Below are positions 1 through 7,392 of a stretch of DNA of 32,979 nt, piece by piece. The stretch spans positions 1-32,979 of the forward strand of contig JAAZZF010000123.1 of NCBI GenBank assembly GCA_014239275.1. The letters run 5' to 3'. Source of the stretch: Flavobacteriaceae bacterium. Lineage in GTDB: Bacteria > Bacteroidota > Bacteroidia > Flavobacteriales > Flavobacteriaceae. Position 1 is the first letter of the stretch. Each line of letters begins with the position of its first letter. Below the pieces are notes generated by a model. That model was given only the letters and a program-made list of their open reading frames with translations. It had not been told where the DNA came from and did not search any database. The translations under genes were made by a program, and so were the position numbers.

Positions 1-648
1 AAATCTGTTTTCTCTTTCTTAAATTATTTTGTTTACATAATTGTAGCATTAATAACATTTCAAAATTTTGGTATAAACTTAACAGGTATTTTTGCTGCTT
101 CAGCTGCTTTATTAGTTGGAGTTGGTTTAGCTCTCCAAACATTTTTTCAGGATATAATTTCAGGAATTTTAATATTAGCAGATCAAACTGTTCATGTTGG
201 AGATATTATAGAAATTGATGGTAAGGTAGGAAGAGTTGAAAATATTAAAATTCGAACTACTAGAGCAGTAACATTTGATAATAAAGTACTAATTATTCCA
301 AATCATAAATATTTAACATCGACTTTGTTTAATTGGACTGAAAATGGAACTATTCTTAGAGGAAGTGTATCAGTAGGCGTTTCTTATGATTCTGATGTAG
401 AAAAAGTTAAAGAAATTCTTTTAGATATTGCTAATTCACACCCTCATTTAATTAAAAATCCTCCCCCTAAAGTTATTTTCAAAAATTTTGGTGATAGTGC
501 TTTGGACTTTAAATTAATTTTTACTTATAATAATGGTTTTAGAGTTAATTTAATTGAAAGTGATATTAGGTTTTTAGTTCATAAAAAATTTAAAGAAAAT
601 AATATTGAAATTCCTTTTCCTCAAGCTGTTGTGCATTTAGAGAAATAA
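1..648 (+). CDS. Mechanosensitive ion channel, MscS family (5' truncated by the window edge)
   Basis: The reading frame is open from base 1 and encodes about 215 residues, so the start lies outside the window. The visible part begins in a transmembrane segment, continues with a Gly/Ala-rich pore helix (ASAALLVGVGLALQ) and the conserved FFQDIISGI turn, then enters the beta domain (VGDIIEIDG, GRVENIKIRTT, IIPNHKYLTS) and the C-terminal alpha/beta domain ending in PFPQAVVHLEK. This is the MscS core, a tension-gated inner-membrane channel that releases solutes on osmotic downshock. The TTG at 325 falls inside the beta domain and is not a start. The stop is 6 nt before the response regulator, so the two are probably co-transcribed. 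The MscS assignment is secure, but the subfamily cannot be told without the N-terminus. Confidence 0.9.
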   Translation, partial: KSVFSFLNYFVYIIVALITFQNFGINLTGIFAASAALLVGVGLALQTFFQDIISGILILADQTVHVGDIIEIDGKVGRVENIKIRTTRAVTFDNKVLIIPNHKYLTSTLFNWTENGTILRGSVSVGVSYDSDVEKVKEILLDIANSHPHLIKNPPPKVIFKNFGDSALDFKLIFTYNNGFRVNLIESDIRFLVHKKFKENNIEIPFPQAVVHLEK

Positions 649-654
649 TTTTAT

Positions 655-1818
655 ATGTCAAAGATTTTAATTATTGAAGACGAAGAATCTATTAGAAGAG
701 TTTTAAGAAAAGTTCTAATGGAAGAAGATAGTTCATATAATATTATTGAAGCTTTTGATGGTGATCAGGCTATTGAAATGGTAAAAAAAAATAAGATCGA
801 TTTAATTTTATGTGATATTAAAATGCCCAAAAAAGATGGAATAGAGGTTCTTAATTTTCTTATTAAAGATTATCAAGAAATCCCTGTTATTATGATTTCT
901 GGTCACGGAGATTTAGAAACTGCTGTTGAATCAATGAGACTTGGAGCATTTGATTATATCTCAAAGCCTCCTGATCTGAACAGATTATTAAATTCTGTTA
1001 GAGGAGCACTTAAAAACAAGCTTTTTATAAAAAAAAATAAATCTGTATTAAAAAAAACAAAAGATTTCAAGATCATTGGAGAATCTGTTGAAATTAGAAA
1101 GATTAATAATTTAATTGATAAGGTTTCAAAAACTAATGCTAAAATTATAATTTTTGGACCCAACGGATCAGGTAAAGAGTTAGTTGCTAATCAAATACAT
1201 TTAAATAGTTCTAGATGTGAAGGTCCATTTATTGAAGTCAATTGTGCAGCTATTCCATCAGAATTGATTGAAAGTGAATTATTTGGACATATTAAAGGTG
1301 CTTTTACATCTGCAATAAAGGATAAGATAGGAAAGTTTGAAGCTGCAAATGGAGGAACTATTTTTTTAGATGAAATTGGAGATATGAGTTTATCTGCACA
1401 ATCTAAAGTTTTAAGAGCATTACAGGAACATAAAATTCAAAGAGTTGGTAGTGAAAAAGACTTAATAGTTGATGTAAGAGTTATTGCTGCAACTAATAAA
1501 AATTTAAAAGATGAAATTTCGAAAAATAATTTTAGAGAAGATTTATTTCACAGATTAGCTGTTATTGAAATAAATGTACCTTCTTTAAATGATAGGTTTT
1601 CAGATATACCTCTTTTAGTAAAACATTTTTTAAAACTAATTGCTTTAGAAAATAGTGAAGTTCCAAAGGAAATTAAATTAGATGCTATTAAAAAATTACA
1701 AAAATTTAATTGGACTGGAAATGTCAGGGAATTACGTAATGTAATTGAGAGATTAGTAATTCTTACTGAAAACTCGATCATTTCAAAAGAAGATGTCATT
1801 AATTATTCAGGTAAATAA
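655..1818 (+). CDS. Sigma-54-type response regulator (receiver + AAA+), no C-terminal DNA-binding domain
   Basis: The 387-residue protein has an N-terminal receiver (acidic pocket near E8-D9-E10, phosphoacceptor D54, S82, Y101, K104) and a sigma-54-activator AAA+ domain. The latter shows Walker A GPNGSGKE at 168-175, a GAFTSA loop at 215-220, Walker B GTIFLDEIGD at 234-243, the arginine-finger region FREDLFHRL at 293-301 and sensor 2 (WTGNVRELRN) at 353-362. NtrC-family activators normally carry a Fis-type helix-turn-helix after this point. Here the chain stops 25 residues after sensor 2 with no room for one. The loop differs from GAFTGA at its fifth position. It probably activates sigma-54 polymerase without specific enhancer binding, or through a partner. 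No sensor kinase is present in the window. The gene sits between mscS and the M28 peptidase with 6-nt gaps on both sides. Confidence 0.9.
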   Translation: MSKILIIEDEESIRRVLRKVLMEEDSSYNIIEAFDGDQAIEMVKKNKIDLILCDIKMPKKDGIEVLNFLIKDYQEIPVIMISGHGDLETAVESMRLGAFDYISKPPDLNRLLNSVRGALKNKLFIKKNKSVLKKTKDFKIIGESVEIRKINNLIDKVSKTNAKIIIFGPNGSGKELVANQIHLNSSRCEGPFIEVNCAAIPSELIESELFGHIKGAFTSAIKDKIGKFEAANGGTIFLDEIGDMSLSAQSKVLRALQEHKIQRVGSEKDLIVDVRVIAATNKNLKDEISKNNFREDLFHRLAVIEINVPSLNDRFSDIPLLVKHFLKLIALENSEVPKEIKLDAIKKLQKFNWTGNVRELRNVIERLVILTENSIISKEDVINYSGK

Positions 1819-1824
1819 TAAATT

Positions 1825-3201
1825 ATGAGAGAATATTTAAAATTAATAATGTTGTTTTCATTTTTTAGTATTTTTTCACAAAACGATGAACAAATGATAA
1901 AAAAAATATTTGATAGTTCTCTGTCAAATAGTAAAAGCTATGAGTTACTAGATTACCTGTCTAATGAAATTGGAGGAAGATTATCGGGTTCATTAAATGC
2001 AAAACGGGCTGTCGAATGGGGTAGAGATGAGCTAAAAAATATAGGATTTGATAAAGTTTGGCTTCAAGAAGTTATGGTTCCAAAATGGGTAAGAGGTCCC
2101 AAAGAATTTGCTTTAATTGAAACTCAACCAGGAACAACTTTTAATGTTGATGTATGTGCGCTTGGAGGATCTGTTGCAACTCCTTCAGTTGGAATAAAAG
2201 CAAATGTAATTGAGGTTCATGATTTTGAAGAATTAAAAGAATTGGGAAAAGATAAAATTGATGGAAAAATTATTTTTTTTAATAGACCTATGCAGCCAAA
2301 TTTAATAAACACTTTTCAAGCTTACGGGGAAGCTGTAAATCAAAGGACAAGTGGTGCAGCCGAAGCTGTTAAATATGGAGCTATTGGAGTAATTATAAGA
2401 TCTATGAGTCTTAGATTAGATGATTATCCTCATACTGGAACTATGAATTATGGATCATTACCACCAAGTAAAAGAATTCCTGCAGCTGCAATTAGTACTA
2501 ATGCTGCAGAGAAATTAAGTAATTTATTAAAAATAAATCCAAATCTTAAGTTTTTATTAAGACAACAATGCAAACAATTTAAAGATGTCATGTCCCATAA
2601 TGTTATAGCTGAAATTAAAGGTTCTGTATATCCTGATGAAATCATTTTGGTTGGTGGACATTTAGATTCATGGGATATAGGAGATGGTTCACATGATGAT
2701 GGAGCTGGAATTGTACAATCAATGGATGTAGTTAATATTTTAAAGAATATTGGTTATAAACCTAAGAGAACAATAAGAGTAGTTTTATTTATGAATGAAG
2801 AAAATGGAACCAGAGGAGCTAAAAAATATTTCAAAGTTTCAAAGAGAAATAATTTGAATCATATTTTTGCTTTAGAATCAGATGCAGGGGGGTTTACTCC
2901 AAGAGGCTTTTCATTTACTTCGAATGCTGAAAATTTTTCTGTTATTAAAAATTGGAAATATTTATTCGACCCTTATTTAATTCAATCTTTTGTAATAGGA
3001 GGAAGTGGTGCAGATATTTCTCTTTTAAAAACTAATAATAATGTTTTAGCGGGTTTGAGGCCTGATTCTCAAAGATACTTTGATTACCATCATGCAGCAA
3101 GTGATACTTTTGATGCCATAAACAAAAGGGAACTAGAATTAGGAACATTTTCTATGACTTCATTAATTTATTTATTTGATAAATACGGAATTAATAATTA
3201 A
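1825..3201 (+). CDS. Secreted M28-family zinc peptidase with PA domain
   Basis: The 458-residue protein begins with a signal peptide (hydrophobic stretch at about 6-17, FSQ near 17-19), so it is exported. A protease-associated (PA) domain occupies about 110-240, inserted before the catalytic core as in carboxypeptidase Q-like M28 enzymes. The metal-site signatures are all visible: GGHLDSWD at 277-284 (H279, D281), HDDGAG at 290-295 (D292), NEENG at 324-328 (Glu pair 325-326), ESDAGG at 351-356 (D353) and DYHHAASDTFD at 420-430 (His ligand). It should remove amino acids or dipeptides from peptides in the periplasm or outside the cell. It lies 6 nt after the regulator and 3 nt before the PAP2 gene. 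The family is certain; amino- versus carboxypeptidase specificity is not. Confidence 0.93.
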   Translation: MREYLKLIMLFSFFSIFSQNDEQMIKKIFDSSLSNSKSYELLDYLSNEIGGRLSGSLNAKRAVEWGRDELKNIGFDKVWLQEVMVPKWVRGPKEFALIETQPGTTFNVDVCALGGSVATPSVGIKANVIEVHDFEELKELGKDKIDGKIIFFNRPMQPNLINTFQAYGEAVNQRTSGAAEAVKYGAIGVIIRSMSLRLDDYPHTGTMNYGSLPPSKRIPAAAISTNAAEKLSNLLKINPNLKFLLRQQCKQFKDVMSHNVIAEIKGSVYPDEIILVGGHLDSWDIGDGSHDDGAGIVQSMDVVNILKNIGYKPKRTIRVVLFMNEENGTRGAKKYFKVSKRNNLNHIFALESDAGGFTPRGFSFTSNAENFSVIKNWKYLFDPYLIQSFVIGGSGADISLLKTNNNVLAGLRPDSQRYFDYHHAASDTFDAINKRELELGTFSMTSLIYLFDKYGINN

Positions 3202-3204
3202 AAT

Positions 3205-3768
3205 TTGGAAAGTTTAATAGAATTAGATAAAGCTCTTTTAGTTTTTTTAAACTCACTAGGTGATGAAAGTTTTGATTTTATTTGGTTATTAATTACTGAC
3301 AAGAAATCTTCTATTCCATTATATATTTTTTTATTAATCTATTCATATAAAAAATTATCCACTAATGATTTTTGGAAATGTTTATTAATTGTTGCCCTTT
3401 TGATATTATTTGGAGATCAAATAAGTGGCCTTTTTAAAGATTATTTTCAAAGATTAAGACCTTGTCATGACCCTGAGATTAATACCTATATTAGAATAGT
3501 TAAGAAAGGATGTGGGGGATTGTATGGTTTTTTCTCTTCACATGCAACAAATACTTTTGCATTAGCTACATTTTATTATATGTTACTAAGAAATTATTCG
3601 AATTATTTTATATTTCTTTTTGCTTGGGCCTTAATTGTTTCTTATAGTAGAATATATATTGGAGTTCATTTTCCAATTGATGTATTGTTTGGTGTTTGTT
3701 TCGGTATTCTTTTAGGATACATATTTTCATTGCTTCCTTCAAAAAAATATTCTAACAATGTTAGATAG
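3205..3768 (+). CDS. PAP2-family membrane phosphatase
   Basis: The 187-residue integral membrane protein carries the three PAP2 phosphatase motifs: KDYFQRLRP at 78-86 (KX6RP), SSH at 111-113 (usually PSGH) and SRIYIGVHFPID at 148-159 (SRX5HX3D). Several transmembrane helices flank them. The active site should face the periplasm and dephosphorylate a lipid phosphate or pyrophosphate. Plausible substrates are undecaprenyl pyrophosphate, phosphatidylglycerophosphate or lipid A; the sequence does not choose among them. The start is a TTG three nt after the M28 stop; MESLIELDKALLVFLN resembles the start of the family and no nearby ATG fits. The end overlaps the next gene by 11 nt, which suggests translational coupling to the LTAS-like transferase. 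Confidence 0.9.
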   Translation: MESLIELDKALLVFLNSLGDESFDFIWLLITDKKSSIPLYIFLLIYSYKKLSTNDFWKCLLIVALLILFGDQISGLFKDYFQRLRPCHDPEINTYIRIVKKGCGGLYGFFSSHATNTFALATFYYMLLRNYSNYFIFLFAWALIVSYSRIYIGVHFPIDVLFGVCFGILLGYIFSLLPSKKYSNNVR

Positions 3769-5668
3769 AATACAAGAATATAAAACTCTTTTATTAAGAA
3801 TATCTATAGCTTATTTATTTTATTTTATAGCACGAGTTTTATTTTATATCTATAATGACCATATTATCATTGTAGAAAGTTTCGAAGAATTTTTTAAGTT
3901 ATGCTTAATTGGTTTAACTTTTGACACTTCAGCTATCCTATACACCAATGCTTTATTTATATTAATTTCTTTATTACCAATAAAAAGTAATTCTTCAATT
4001 CCCTTTCAAAAAGGAATGTTTTTCCTTTATTTCTCTAGTAATATCATAGCTTATTCTACTAATTTTTTTGATTTTATCTATTATGAGTTTTCACAATCTA
4101 GATTAACTACAACTGTTTTTGATATTGTTGAAAATGAAACAAATAAGATGGATTTAATGGGTTCCTTTATAATTGATTATTGGCATGTATTTGTTTTATT
4201 TTTTGTTTTAGTTTTTGCCTGGATTTATTTATATAATAAAATAGAATTTAAGGTTTCTTCTCATTTAAATAAATATAATTATTATGGATATTCAATAATT
4301 TGGTTCCTATTTATTGTTTTTGTTTGTGTTATTGGTATGAGAGGTGGAATTGGTAATGCCACAAGACCAATTAATATGGTTGATGCCCATAGATTTGTAA
4401 AAAAAGGCTCTCATGCCGATTTAGTTTTGAATTCTCCTTTTTGTATGATAAGAACATATAAAAAGAATTTTTTTCAAAAGAAAAATTTTTTAACAAATTC
4501 TGAAAAAAACTCAATAATTAATCCAATTAAAAAATTTAATGATTCTATAATTTCAAGGCCAAATATTGTTCTAATAGTTATGGAAAGTTTTGGAAGAGAG
4601 TATATAGGATCTTTTAATAAAGATAAAGCTATTGACAATTATATTAGTTATACACCATTTTTAGACTCTCTTTCACAACATAGTAAAATATTTCCTAATT
4701 CATTTGCAAATGGGAGACAATCTATTGAGGCTTTACCTTCTATTTTAGCTAGTCTCCCCTCATTTAGAATTCCTTTTACTTCGTCTCCATATGCAAATCA
4801 AGAGATTCAATCATTAGTTTCTGTTTTTAATAGTTTAGATTATTCTACTTCTTTTTTTCATGGTGCTCCAAATGGATCAATGGGTTTTTTAGGTTTGTCA
4901 AATATTTTAGGTTTTGACAATTATTTTGGAAAAAATGAATTTAATAACAATTCTTTATACGACGGATATTGGGGAATATGGGATGAGCCATTTTTGCAAT
5001 TTATGAAAACCAAAATTGATAAATTTGAAGAACCTTTCTTTACAACATTTTTTAGTCTAACATCACATGAACCTTTTAAGGTTCCATTAGAATACAAAGA
5101 TGTTTTTCCTGTTGGAAATGTACAGATGCATGAGGTTATAGGCTATTCAGACAATGCTCTTAGAGAATTTTTTAATTCTTCTAAAAATCAGCCTTGGTTT
5201 AAAAATACCTTATTTGTAATAACTGCAGATCATTCTAATCAATTTTGGTATCCATTTTATAGTGAAGGTATTAACAGATTTGCAATCCCAATTATTTTTT
5301 ATCATCCTGATAATAGTTTTGTAGGGGTTAATAATAAACTTGCCCAACAATTAGATATCTTTCCTTCTATAATTGATTTAATAGGATATGATAAACCAAT
5401 AAATGCTTGGGGAAGAAGTCTTTTTACTGAAAATTTAGACAAACCTTTCTCAATCCACTTTTCAGGAACAGTTTATCGCTTTTCAATGAATCAATTTACT
5501 TTAGTTTTTGATGGCGACAATGTTATAGGGGTATATAATATTGATGACTATGCACTAAATAAAAACTTGATTAATGATGATCAGATTGATTATTCTTTTG
5601 AAGAACAATATTTAAAGGCTTTTTTTCAAGACTATATGGAAAGAGTGATTGATGGAAAACTGAATTAA
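3758..5668 (+). CDS. LTA-synthase-like membrane transferase (alkaline phosphatase/sulfatase superfamily)
   Basis: The 636-residue protein has an N-terminal membrane part with about five helices (near 10-35, 47-73, 86-105, 141-160 and 177-195) and then an extracytoplasmic metal-dependent domain. Its signatures are NIVLIVMESFGREYIGSF at 269-286 (metal ligand E276), NGRQSIEALPS at 318-328 with a Ser nucleophile (S322) where LTA synthases use Thr, SLTSHEPF at 433-440 (H437), TADHSN at 489-494 (D491, H492) and QLDIFPSI at 531-538. Family members transfer phosphoglycerol or phosphoethanolamine, or hydrolyse phosphodiesters, outside the inner membrane. Gram-negative bacteria lack lipoteichoic acid, so the acceptor is probably a glycan or lipid. 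The overlap with the PAP2 gene supports a shared lipid pathway. The exact reaction is unknown. Confidence 0.85.
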   Translation: MLDRIQEYKTLLLRISIAYLFYFIARVLFYIYNDHIIIVESFEEFFKLCLIGLTFDTSAILYTNALFILISLLPIKSNSSIPFQKGMFFLYFSSNIIAYSTNFFDFIYYEFSQSRLTTTVFDIVENETNKMDLMGSFIIDYWHVFVLFFVLVFAWIYLYNKIEFKVSSHLNKYNYYGYSIIWFLFIVFVCVIGMRGGIGNATRPINMVDAHRFVKKGSHADLVLNSPFCMIRTYKKNFFQKKNFLTNSEKNSIINPIKKFNDSIISRPNIVLIVMESFGREYIGSFNKDKAIDNYISYTPFLDSLSQHSKIFPNSFANGRQSIEALPSILASLPSFRIPFTSSPYANQEIQSLVSVFNSLDYSTSFFHGAPNGSMGFLGLSNILGFDNYFGKNEFNNNSLYDGYWGIWDEPFLQFMKTKIDKFEEPFFTTFFSLTSHEPFKVPLEYKDVFPVGNVQMHEVIGYSDNALREFFNSSKNQPWFKNTLFVITADHSNQFWYPFYSEGINRFAIPIIFYHPDNSFVGVNNKLAQQLDIFPSIIDLIGYDKPINAWGRSLFTENLDKPFSIHFSGTVYRFSMNQFTLVFDGDNVIGVYNIDDYALNKNLINDDQIDYSFEEQYLKAFFQDYMERVIDGKLN

Positions 5669-5670
5669 AG

Positions 5671-6273
5671 TTACTTTAAAATATTTTTAAAATTTATTTT
5701 AAATTCGTTAATTCTTGGAGCAGAAACTCCAATTATATATAAATCATTAGGGTTTTTTTTCTTATAATCTTGATGATAATTTTCAGCTTTATAAAATTTT
5801 TTAAAAGGTAATACTTGTGTTGTTATTTTATTAAAAACGTTATTTTTCAAAAGTCTTTTTATTTCATTTTTAATGATTAATTCTTCATTTTTAGAATTAT
5901 AAAAAGCAATGGATCTATACTGTGTTCCGACATCAGGACCTTGTCTATTTAATGTTGTAGGGTCATGTGAACCAAAAAAAACTTTAACTAATGTTTTAAA
6001 GTCAATTATATTAGGATCATATACTACTTCAACAACCTCTGCATGACCTGTTTTTCCACTTATTACCTCATAATAACTTGGGTTTTTTGTAAAACCTCCA
6101 GAATATCCAGAATCAACTTTTTTTACTCCTTTTAAACTTTCATAAATACTTTCTACACACCAAAAACATCCTGAAGCAAAATATGCTTTTTCTAGATTTT
6201 GTATTTCATTATCAAATTTTAAATTGTTTTGTTGAACAATTAAGGTTGTAAATATTAATAATATCTTAATCAT
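5671..6273 (-). CDS. msrA: Peptide-methionine (S)-S-oxide reductase MsrA
   Basis: The 200-residue protein has the MsrA active-site motif GCFWC at 35-39 with catalytic C36, followed by SGYSGG, GHAEVVEVVYDP and the FFGSHDPTTLNRQGPDVGTQYRS block that binds methionine sulfoxide. It repairs oxidised methionine in proteins. The only cysteines are C36 and C39, so recycling must use C39 or an external thiol rather than the C-terminal resolving cysteines of E. coli MsrA. The first ~14 residues are hydrophobic and could be an export signal, suggesting envelope repair, but no clear cleavage site is visible. It abuts the glycosyltransferase gene with no gap and is the last gene of the secA run. The stop is 2 nt from that of the convergent LTAS-like gene. 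Confidence 0.95.
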   Translation of the reverse strand: MIKILLIFTTLIVQQNNLKFDNEIQNLEKAYFASGCFWCVESIYESLKGVKKVDSGYSGGFTKNPSYYEVISGKTGHAEVVEVVYDPNIIDFKTLVKVFFGSHDPTTLNRQGPDVGTQYRSIAFYNSKNEELIIKNEIKRLLKNNVFNKITTQVLPFKKFYKAENYHQDYKKKNPNDLYIIGVSAPRINEFKINFKNILK

Positions 6274-7383
6274 TTAATTATTTATTAGATGTGATACAAA
6301 TTTTTCCCAATTATATTTATCTTTTTTTATTTTTATTTTATTTATCATTAATTTTTTATCATAATCTATTGCGAATAAAATTTTATTTGATAAATCTTTA
6401 TGATTAGGTTCAGATATGAAACCATCTTGATTATCTATGATATATTCTGAAAGTCCTTTAATATTGGTAGTAACAGTTGGTATTTCAAATTGAAATGACA
6501 AAGAACTAATACCACTTTGAGATGCTTTTTTATAAGGTTGTATAACTAAATCTGAAGAACAAAACCAATATTTTATTTCATTTTCATCGATATATTTCTC
6601 CTTGAATAATATATTATTTTTTAAATTTTTTCTATCAATTATTTCCTTATACTTTTTTATAGATTTATAGCTTTCTCCGACAATTAATAATTTTACCTCA
6701 TTTTTTTCTTGAATTATTGTTGACATGGATTTAATTAATATATCCAAGCCTTTATATTCTCTTATTAATCCAAAAAAAAGTATATATATTGAATCTTTGG
6801 ATAAATTAAGTTTTTCCTTCGCTAAATTTTTATTTATTGGTTCACCAAATTTTTTTGGAACTGGATGAAATAATGTAATTCCATTTTTTATATTATGTAT
6901 TTTTTTTATTTGATTCATTACATTTTTAGAAAGGGTAACATGTTTATCAATACTATTTAAATAAAACTTTAATAAACTTTTTTGTAAAAAATTATTTTCA
7001 TGTGGAAATGCATTGTGAATTAATCCGATTTTTTGAATTTTTTTATTAAGTATCCTATTAATAAATGAAAAGCTGGGAGCCATATAAGGTGTCCAATAAC
7101 AACTAATTAATATATCTGGATCTATGTCATTAATTTTTTTTGCAATTGAAATCCAATTAAAAGGATTTATTGAGTTGATAATTCTTTTTGCTTGAATTTT
7201 TGGTGAGTCAAATTTGCTAGATAATTGTGTTTTGCCAGGAAAAAAAATAGATGGATATTGTAAACTAAAAGTAAATACTATTACTGAATGTCCTGATTTT
7301 TGAAGATTTTCACATAGTTCTTGATTTGTGTCTGAAATACCTCCTCTATAAGGAAAATATGGACCTATAACAACTATATTCAT
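6274..7383 (-). CDS. Glycosyltransferase family 4 protein
   Basis: The 369-residue protein has a GT-B fold. The N-terminal Rossmann start MNIVVIGPYFPYRGGIS contains the glycine-rich acceptor loop. The second domain has the donor-binding FFGLIREYKGLDILI segment and a late block (SDLVIQPYKKASQSGI, then FEIP and TTNIKGLSEYI) corresponding to the EX7E region of retaining GT4 enzymes. No signal peptide or membrane segment is visible, so it acts in the cytoplasm or at the inner face of the membrane, probably on cell-surface glycan or LPS. Donor and acceptor cannot be inferred. It lies 9 nt downstream of secA and abuts msrA, an arrangement that looks like simple co-transcription rather than one pathway. 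Confidence 0.85.
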   Translation of the reverse strand: MNIVVIGPYFPYRGGISDTNQELCENLQKSGHSVIVFTFSLQYPSIFFPGKTQLSSKFDSPKIQAKRIINSINPFNWISIAKKINDIDPDILISCYWTPYMAPSFSFINRILNKKIQKIGLIHNAFPHENNFLQKSLLKFYLNSIDKHVTLSKNVMNQIKKIHNIKNGITLFHPVPKKFGEPINKNLAKEKLNLSKDSIYILFFGLIREYKGLDILIKSMSTIIQEKNEVKLLIVGESYKSIKKYKEIIDRKNLKNNILFKEKYIDENEIKYWFCSSDLVIQPYKKASQSGISSLSFQFEIPTVTTNIKGLSEYIIDNQDGFISEPNHKDLSNKILFAIDYDKKLMINKIKIKKDKYNWEKFVSHLINN

Positions 7384-7392
7384 TTCTTTATT

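Noticed and set aside
325..648. TTG at 325 as the start of a separate small protein
   Set aside because: The frame is open from base 1 and codes for the MscS pore and beta domain upstream, so this codon is internal to a truncated gene.
5665..5679. TTAAAG-TTA-CTTTAA hairpin between the LTAS-like gene and msrA as a bidirectional terminator
   Set aside because: Six mostly A-T pairs with a 3-nt loop, covering both stop codons; too weak to separate from chance in AT-rich DNA.
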